The notes beneath the pieces were generated by a model that searched no databases, was not told the origin of the DNA, and saw only the letters and a list, made by a program, of their open reading frames with translations. The position numbers were made by a program, and so were the translations under genes. From positions 897,316 through 961,315 of the forward strand of contig JAJEKV010000161.1 in NCBI GenBank assembly GCA_021234155.1: 64,000 nt of DNA. Reading direction: 5' to 3'. This DNA comes from Isoetes taiwanensis. Lineage: Eukaryota; Streptophyta; Lycopodiopsida; Isoetales; Isoetaceae. Positions 58,187-64,000 of this stretch are shown one piece after another. How positions within the stretch are numbered: position 1 is the first letter of the stretch; each line of letters opens with the position of its first letter.

Positions 58187-60206
58187 TTACAGCAATCTTT
58201 TGATGATTCTAATGAGATCTTCCACCTCAAACGGAAGTCCGGGAAAATCACTTGTCTTCAGGGTGTGTAGCACATTTCTGATTATGTCCTTCTTTTTAAA
58301 CCCATTGTCACAAAAGGTGTTGATTAGCTCAATTAGATCCTCTGCTGCGGTCATGGAGTTGGAGTGTGTATACACAAAGGGTATAACCTGGGAAATAATC
58401 ACTCTTGCTGCCTGCATATACGGTCTACACCCTGACGCTTTAATAAATCTGTTTACTTTAAATTTCAATTTCTTCCTTTTGTCATATCTGTAATATTGAT
58501 ATAAGCCTGTACTTGGGTCACATACCTCAATGGTTACATTCAGAAAATTAATCTTAGCTCCAATCTTGCCATTTCTTCTGTAGACGGTTTCATCCTTTAT
58601 CCCCAAAATATCCATGTTATAGATAGTGCATTCAGCCTGAGGAGACAAGTAATCCATAACCTGCCCCCCATTAATTACACACAGATCATCAATGTACCTG
58701 AAAGCATACTGAAATCTGGGTACTTCCTTTTTATCAACCTTAGCCAATCTGGAAACAAATTTTAGCTCAAACCAAGCTAAATATAAATTGCACCAAGCCG
58801 GGCTACTAGCAAATCCCATTGGAATTCCTTTTTTTTTGTCTCCAAATTTTTGTACCCATCTGTAGAAAGCAGTGGGTCAACAGCCAGTTATTCATCTCAC
58901 AAAATTGTTGTTTAGAAATAACTCTGCCTCTAGTAGATTCATTAGTTCTTCTCCATTTGACCTTATGCGTGTTTGATGCAGCATCAATTACCAGTTTGGC
59001 CAGTGGTGTTTTGTGGGTCATGTACCCCCATACCAAATCTGCAATCCCATTCATAACCTCAACAATACCATCCATTCCTTCAAGTGGTATATTCTCATAG
59101 CATTTCGTAATGTCTACCGAGAAAACATCATGTGTTCTGGGTGGTAGGCTTAGTACAAAGTCATATGCTGAGTTAATCATCCAACTTGGATTTGCTTTAT
59201 TTCCTAACCACAATTTTATATGCCCAGTGTTCCATTGGCAAATCTCTGGCCATAACTCCACAAAGTTATTCAAAATTCCAGTAAGTGACTCTGATATTTC
59301 AGAAAAAACAGTCCCATGGGCGTTTGTTATCCACCTATATTCTAATTTATGTGCCTTGAAGATTCCCATCAAGTAAGGTAACCTGTCACTGACTGGTTGT
59401 AGAAATCCTAAATCCATGATATCATGAGTACACATTGCTCTAATATTACTGGCCGATCCTGGGATAACTTCAAAGTCTGGACTATTTAATCTGTCTAAGG
59501 CCATCTCTCTCATATGCTGTTGGCATATAAATGAAGCATTATTTCCTGCCTTATCAATATCTGAAATGTATAAATTTTTCTGCAGCCACATGATATTATT
59601 CTTCACACCTTTATCATCCCATAGGTATCTGTTAACTTTTTGATGTTTAATGTGCTCATTCATTTTACTTTTTATCAATATCTCCCCATCAGTCATATGT
59701 AGCAAGCTATATTGGTGAACTGAGAAGAATTGCTCAATAGTTCTTCTGAAATCTGTCAAAAACTCATCAACATCAAGTTTGCAATCTGGAATGTGGTTTA
59801 GGCCATATGACAAGGCTATTCTCAATTTTGGAGAATGTATGATACTTAGATCCATAGTACGAACATGTCCAATGTTCTTATCAACATATTTCTCCAAGCT
59901 TGGATTCTTGCATGGACATTTTTTAGGAAAGTCATCTGCAAACACTTGGTATGGTTTATACAACTTATCTTTCATCTGTTTAATAAACCTCCAGGCAAAC
60001 ATGGTATTATCCATAATCTCATTTGCTATGTTGGGTAGCTTAATTTCCAGCACTTGTTTGAAAATCTCCCTGATGTTAAAGCCTTCGAGGGCTTTGGATA
60101 AGAATGTGCTGTGTATTATTTTGCTTTTGCTCTTATCATTATCCGTGACCAGATGTCTTCTTCCATACCCGTCCTTAATTATTTTCCTTGCTTTATGCGC
60201 TCGTTC
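58187..60206 (-). CDS. Penelope-like reverse transcriptase
   Basis: The exon starts at 60,206 after TTATAG and runs about 670 codons. Motifs in order: an N-terminal helical region; FKAHKLEYRWIT (palm entry, K-x-HK...R); motif A FSVDITKCYENIP with the catalytic Asp; motif B MGFASSPAWCNLYLAW; motif C YIDDLCVIN with the Asp pair; then KINFLNVTIEV and a C-terminal thumb. This order and the YIDD and FLNVT motifs fit PLE RTs, related to telomerase, rather than LINE or LTR RTs. A frameshift sits in a nine-A run at 58,827-58,835, just before motif B; either homopolymer error or a young lesion. The frame ends near GTAAGT (58,194), a possible donor to another exon. No GIY-YIG seen. Confidence 0.8.
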
Positions 60207-60466
60207 CTATAACATAACAACCTACTTTAGTAGGTATATCAACTTTTAATATCTAACTAAAAAATTCCACCCCTCACAGGGCCATTTTTTAGGAGAGGAA
60301 GGTAGGATTGTAATAAACAATCCTTAAATCAGGATAAGAGATTTTTTAATCAAAGAAGAGTCTACCAAGGGAACACTCTTTTCATAAAACCCTTGGTAGG
60401 TCTTTACGGTATAATTCAAGATATTCAATATTAAGCAGAAATACAACATTTTAAGTAATACATGTC

Positions 60467-62014
60467 TTAAGCAACAGGTACTAACCTTGTAATATCCGTG
60501 TAGTCCAATTTAGTAGCATCCTTTTCGTCCAGTAGAGTCTCTTTATGTCCTCCTTTGGTAACCGAATTTCCATCATTAGTTTTGGCTTTCTTGTTGGACA
60601 TATTGCTACATCCAGCCAGCCTTGGATCCATAGTGACTCTAGGTGGTTTCTTTGGAGAAAACATTCCAGAAGACATGTTGCTATTCAGACTTTCCCTTCT
60701 TTCACTTGATGCTTTCCTTTGTGCCATTTGCTCCATTCTAAATGCAATAGGCCTTAGTGATTTCTCTGCAATGTCTGCAAGTTTCGTGTTACCAAACTTT
60801 TCTTTCAGATTAGTATTAGGAGCCTCAGCATAAACCAATGTCATGTTGATAAACACTCTTCTGACTTCCAGATATGAAACATAAGCCAATATAGCTGGTT
60901 TGAGTACATTATGTAAAATTTTGGTGAGACCCACCATCTTAGCCATGGGAGATGTGCCTGGAAATATGACATCCAAATTATTTAGCATAAACCAAACTGC
61001 TTGATCAATCCATACAATACCACTCTTGCATGTTGTTTCATCATTCCTTTTGTTCTCCTTGTTACACCCACATGTAAGAAAAGGACAATGAGTTCTCCAA
61101 ATTTTCTTCAAATAGAACCCATCCCTCGGGTCATTAGAGTATGCCATGTTACCCTTTTGACTGACATGCAATGTTGTATTGTACATGCATGGCTGATCAA
61201 AGAAGTCAGACTTAAAAGGAAGAGATACCTCAGTTTTTGTGAAATATTTATCCAGCTTATTAGCTTTAGCTGCAGCTGCTCTAATTTCATCATCAGTAAT
61301 ACCAGTCAATGCTTTCCATGTATTCATGTTGATTGGTGCAAGGGCTCCAAAGTTTTGAATCTTCCAGATGGCATGATTCCAGGCTGCTGCATAGCACTCC
61401 ACATTCTGTTCTGGTATAACAGGGAACTTAGAAGAATTTTGCAAAGTTAATGTAGGTACCTCTTCTGGTTCCTCTGGTTCCTCTGTGGCAGAATCCTCTA
61501 CCACAACTACATCTTCATCCAATAAGTCTTCTTCAGTGAACAAACAATCCTTAACATCATTTTTGAGATAATCATCTGAATTACTATCACCATCCTTCTG
61601 TATTGTTGGCTTGATTTCGTGGACTTTTTCCAAGTGTGTGAGACCTAACATAAACTTCCTCCCGAGTTCATCCTCCATGCATGTTCTTTTAAAGAGAATA
61701 TCCTCCATCTCAGCATATACCTTTGAAATCATAACTTTGGATGCTTCCAACTTGAAGTTAATCATTTTCATTTTCTGGAAAATCTCAAACCAACCATTAA
61801 AACCAAGGTAACTCACGGGTGACCTGTTTTTGTCAACTAGGCTCTTCTCCTTGAATATGATATAATTATGTACCTCCCTGTTCTTAATGCATGCTATAAT
61901 CGTCTGGACAGCAAAGTTTGGGCTAGACACTCCACATAAATGATATTCCATGGTAATAAGTTCCTTAATCCAGATGCTATTCTGTTCCACCTCATTATTC
62001 TCATCACGAGGTAT
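60467..62014 (-). CDS. Penelope-like element ORF1
   Basis: About 515 codons opened by a splice acceptor (TTTATGCAG, exon from 62,014) rather than an ATG. A start exon in the 5' terminal repeat (ATGGATCTCTTTAAG before GTAAGA, 63,597-63,611) would join in phase. Features: helical N-terminus, a highly acidic block (…EEPEEPEEVPTL…), a Cys cluster CPFLTCGCN, and a basic Ser-rich tail with SPKKPPR. No known domain; possibly an RNA-binding ORF1. A weak donor (GTTAGT) near its end suggests splicing towards the RT, but the phase does not fit cleanly. Confidence 0.65.
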   Translation of the reverse strand: MPRDENNEVEQNSIWIKELITMEYHLCGVSSPNFAVQTIIACIKNREVHNYIIFKEKSLVDKNRSPVSYLGFNGWFEIFQKMKMINFKLEASKVMISKVYAEMEDILFKRTCMEDELGRKFMLGLTHLEKVHEIKPTIQKDGDSNSDDYLKNDVKDCLFTEEDLLDEDVVVVEDSATEEPEEPEEVPTLTLQNSSKFPVIPEQNVECYAAAWNHAIWKIQNFGALAPINMNTWKALTGITDDEIRAAAAKANKLDKYFTKTEVSLPFKSDFFDQPCMYNTTLHVSQKGNMAYSNDPRDGFYLKKIWRTHCPFLTCGCNKENKRNDETTCKSGIVWIDQAVWFMLNNLDVIFPGTSPMAKMVGLTKILHNVLKPAILAYVSYLEVRRVFINMTLVYAEAPNTNLKEKFGNTKLADIAEKSLRPIAFRMEQMAQRKASSERRESLNSNMSSGMFSPKKPPRVTMDPRLAGCSNMSNKKAKTNDGNSVTKGGHKETLLDEKDATKLDYTDITRLVPVA

Positions 62015-62111
62015 CTGCATAAATATATAACATGTCAGGTTAGTCAAAAAGATAATAGCACAAGCTCCTTGGCAAAGTTTCAGGTTAAACCCGAAAGTTG
62101 GTTTAAACGTA

Positions 62112-63848
62112 AAAAAACCCCTAAGCCTAAAAGACTTTTAAGACTATGTCTTCCTACTGGAATGACTAGTCTTTTACTTGCAACCTCAGATAGATTCTTG
62201 TGCCAAAAAAACTATCCAAGCCTTGTCAAGGAGAAATATAAGATTTCTTATACTCTTAATTAGACTTAAGACAATTAAAATTTCCAAAACCCATATTACT
62301 TTGGACAATGCTATACATCATATCTTCCTGTCTTATTTTCCAAGGCCATCACAATAGTTTCAAACAGATAGTCTAAATCTTTTTCTTAAGTAAGAAACGC
62401 TTAGCAAGATTTTCAACAGATCTATATTAATGCTAGAAACAATATTATGAAGCCATATTTTCTAAGGTTTAACAAAGCAGAATCGACCTGGTTAATCTAA
62501 CTCTTTTCCTTGTAAACTATTCAGCCATAATCCTTAGCTCTGAAATTCATATTCAAACTGGCAATCCAAATCTTTCATTAAGCTTAAGCCTTGTTTTTCA
62601 GATAAAACACATTCAGTATCCTTGTTTTTCAACTGCTCTTAACTAGTCTTTCATAACAAAAACTGGTACAGATAACTTCCCTTTGATTACAACACAACAT
62701 AAAACATAACCAGGTATATGTCCATCTTTTATCTTCAGTATTCATCAAGATTTGAGCCATTCAGCTCCAACAAAATCACCAAGAAATCCATGGAGGGTTC
62801 AGTCCGGTTACCTGCAACCACAAATATTAAACAAGCATTAGTATGGTTGCTAATATCAGGGCCTTCGGTAAGCTGTGGACTAAAACCGGCTTATCGCCTT
62901 ACACCATAATTACTTAGCCTCTAATTAATCAAAAAACCATCTAAATATCACAATGCTGTAAACTTAAAGTGCATCTTTATAATTCTGGTTCATACTCATG
63001 TATATCAATCCCTTGTTTATCAGATCTGAGTTAGTAATCCGTTACCATAGTCATAAAACATCTCTGCTCAAAACATCTAAGCCATCTGTCACAATATCAT
63101 TCCAGAATAAGGTATAAGGATCTTCTAAATTCGATCCATGCTCAAAACAAGCTAAGAACTATGAATCTTTAGTGTTACTTATTTTATTTACACTATTTAC
63201 CACACCAAAACAATCTGAACCTGAGGTTTGTCGATGTGTATGTCATTCCTCGCTGCTTGGGTATCAGGCTGTGGATCAAGAGGTGTGTCAGCCACAGTGT
63301 CCGGTTCTAAGATCACAGGAGCAGCATTCTGAGCAGCCAAAATGGAGCTACCCTCCCCTACACTCTGTCCACTCTTCTTTACAGCAGGTTTGTGAAAGTC
63401 GAAGAGGTTCTTCCTCTTCTCAGCCATTTTCTTCTCCTCTTCTAATCTACGAATGGTGGCTTTATTCAGGCCACCCTTCTTTCTTCCCATACCATTTATA
63501 CAGACAGGGGGCGCTCTAACCAGCGCCAATCCAAGGAATTGAGCAGAAAAATAGACCTGCTTCCCAATTATAAAGGTCCTCTGTTTCAAATCTTACCTTA
63601 AAGAGATCCATCTGGCCGTCCCTCCTACCACCTAAGCTCCAGCAAGTTTTCCTGCTGGATTTCTGTCGTGGAGGGCCTCGGCCCTTAGCCAGTCTGTTAG
63701 GAACATGCTCCCTTCACTCCTCATCATGATGGCTTCGAGATTCATCCAAGTCTTTCAGATATTACCCATGGTTTTTTCACCTGTATACAGTGTAGAACTC
63801 TGTTCGACATAATACCCTATATTACCCAATACCTAATTACAATACAAA
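62112..63848 (-). repeat. 5' terminal direct repeat of the Penelope-like element
   Basis: Copy of 55,690-57,432. It holds the presumed promoter and the start exon for ORF1 (63,597-63,611), and a second copy of the small ORF at 63,197-63,490. Confidence 0.9.
63197..63490 (-). CDS. Small ORF inside the terminal repeat (5' copy)
   Basis: Same 97-aa product as at 56,782-57,075 apart from one Val/Ala change. It is intact in both repeats although an indel just upstream changes the earlier frame, which supports the ATG at 63,490. In this copy it lies within the predicted first intron of ORF1, so it may be an alternative product. Confidence 0.5.
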   Translation of the reverse strand: MGRKKGGLNKATIRRLEEEKKMAEKRKNLFDFHKPAVKKSGQSVGEGSSILAAQNAAPVILEPDTVADTPLDPQPDTQAARNDIHIDKPQVQIVLVW

Positions 63849-63857
63849 AATTAAAAA

Positions 63858-63897
<40 letters not shown>
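63849..63897. repeat. A-rich tract and (TA)n microsatellite
   Basis: About 13 A followed by about 15 TA units, directly at the outer edge of the 5' terminal repeat. The remaining ~100 bp to the window end show no feature. Confidence 0.9.
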
Positions 63898-64000
63898 TAG
63901 CCTAAACAAAACCTAATGCCTTGCCAAGACATCCAAGCCTTACCAGCTAACTAAAGGTAAGACGGGACTTATCGGACCCCAAAAAGGGGAAGCCTTAGAG

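Larger units (their letters stand above)
55690..63848 (-). mobile_element. Penelope-like retroelement with terminal direct repeats
   Basis: Two ~1.74-kb direct repeats (55,690-57,432 and 62,112-63,848) enclose, on the minus strand, a spliced ORF1 and a reverse transcriptase. The RT motifs and lack of gag/protease/integrase exclude an LTR retrotransposon. Penelope-like elements (PLEs) are known for long 'pseudo-LTRs' and for keeping introns. No GIY-YIG endonuclease is visible, so it may belong to the endonuclease-deficient (Athena/Coprina-type) group. Repeat copies differ by a few percent, so the insertion is fairly recent. The outer 3' edge is a T run (minus strand) preceded by TTAGGGG; the 5' edge abuts A-rich and (TA)n sequence. 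I find no target duplication. Confidence 0.8.

Noticed and set aside
55690-63848. LTR retrotransposon or LINE
   Set aside because: No gag, protease, RNase H, integrase or APE endonuclease, and the palm motifs and order fit Penelope-like RTs.
62112-63848. Hammerhead ribozyme in the terminal repeat, as in some Penelope-like elements
   Set aside because: I could not find the conserved CTGATGA and GAAA core in a consistent fold by eye; a descriptor search would settle it.

Overview
The window reads as nuclear DNA of a land plant. It holds an auxin response factor fragment, an EF-hand lysophospholipid acyltransferase (LPEAT2-like) copy, a 2-oxoglutarate dioxygenase fragment, GT-AG introns, a TRIM-type retroelement and several foldback elements. 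Almost everything is repetitive or decayed. A Penelope-like retroelement together with a Replitron-like HUH Rep gene hints at a large, repeat-rich, possibly non-angiosperm genome, but this is inference and no species can be named.

Layout. Block A (1-4,466) recurs as A' (13,747-18,211). Block B (4,467-13,025) recurs as B' (47,318-55,837). Both pairs are direct. B and B' begin at the same short palindrome and end inside the terminal repeat of a Penelope-like element. B carries a 1.45-kb poly(A) retroposon with a 13-bp target duplication. Paralogous copies differ mostly at CAG/CTG sites, which looks like systematic base-calling error at methylated CHG, so many frameshifts between 1 and about 20 kb should not be trusted.

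From 19.16 to 30.41 kb, a ~0.7-kb inverted repeat brackets about 9.8 kb. That interval contains a TRIM, a decayed coiled-coil gene, two GC-rich foldbacks, and dioxygenase and ARF pseudo-exons. From 30.86 to 32.79 kb lies a minus-strand spliced Rep-type (HUH) gene with an AT-hook. From 35.6 to 38.4 kb are a trihelix (Myb/SANT-like) pseudogene and an intronless LPEAT2-like pseudogene.

From 39.6 to 47.7 kb is the most unusual segment: a small acidic gene, a 139-aa coiled-coil ORF, and a multi-exon gene. That gene has RGG and tandem-peptide exons, a ParB/DGQHR-like domain and a possible methyltransferase-like C-terminal part. Its introns and flanks hold about 16 copies of the palindrome CACGC-N3-GCGTG, nine of them in one 350-bp intron. 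A ParB-like protein gene studded with parS-like palindromes is the best candidate here for an undescribed system.

From 55.69 to 63.85 kb is an almost complete Penelope-like element on the minus strand. It has ~1.74-kb direct terminal repeats, a spliced ORF1, and a reverse transcriptase with one homopolymer frameshift. A convergent plus-strand mini-gene lies inside it; its N-terminus resembles the histone H3 tail.
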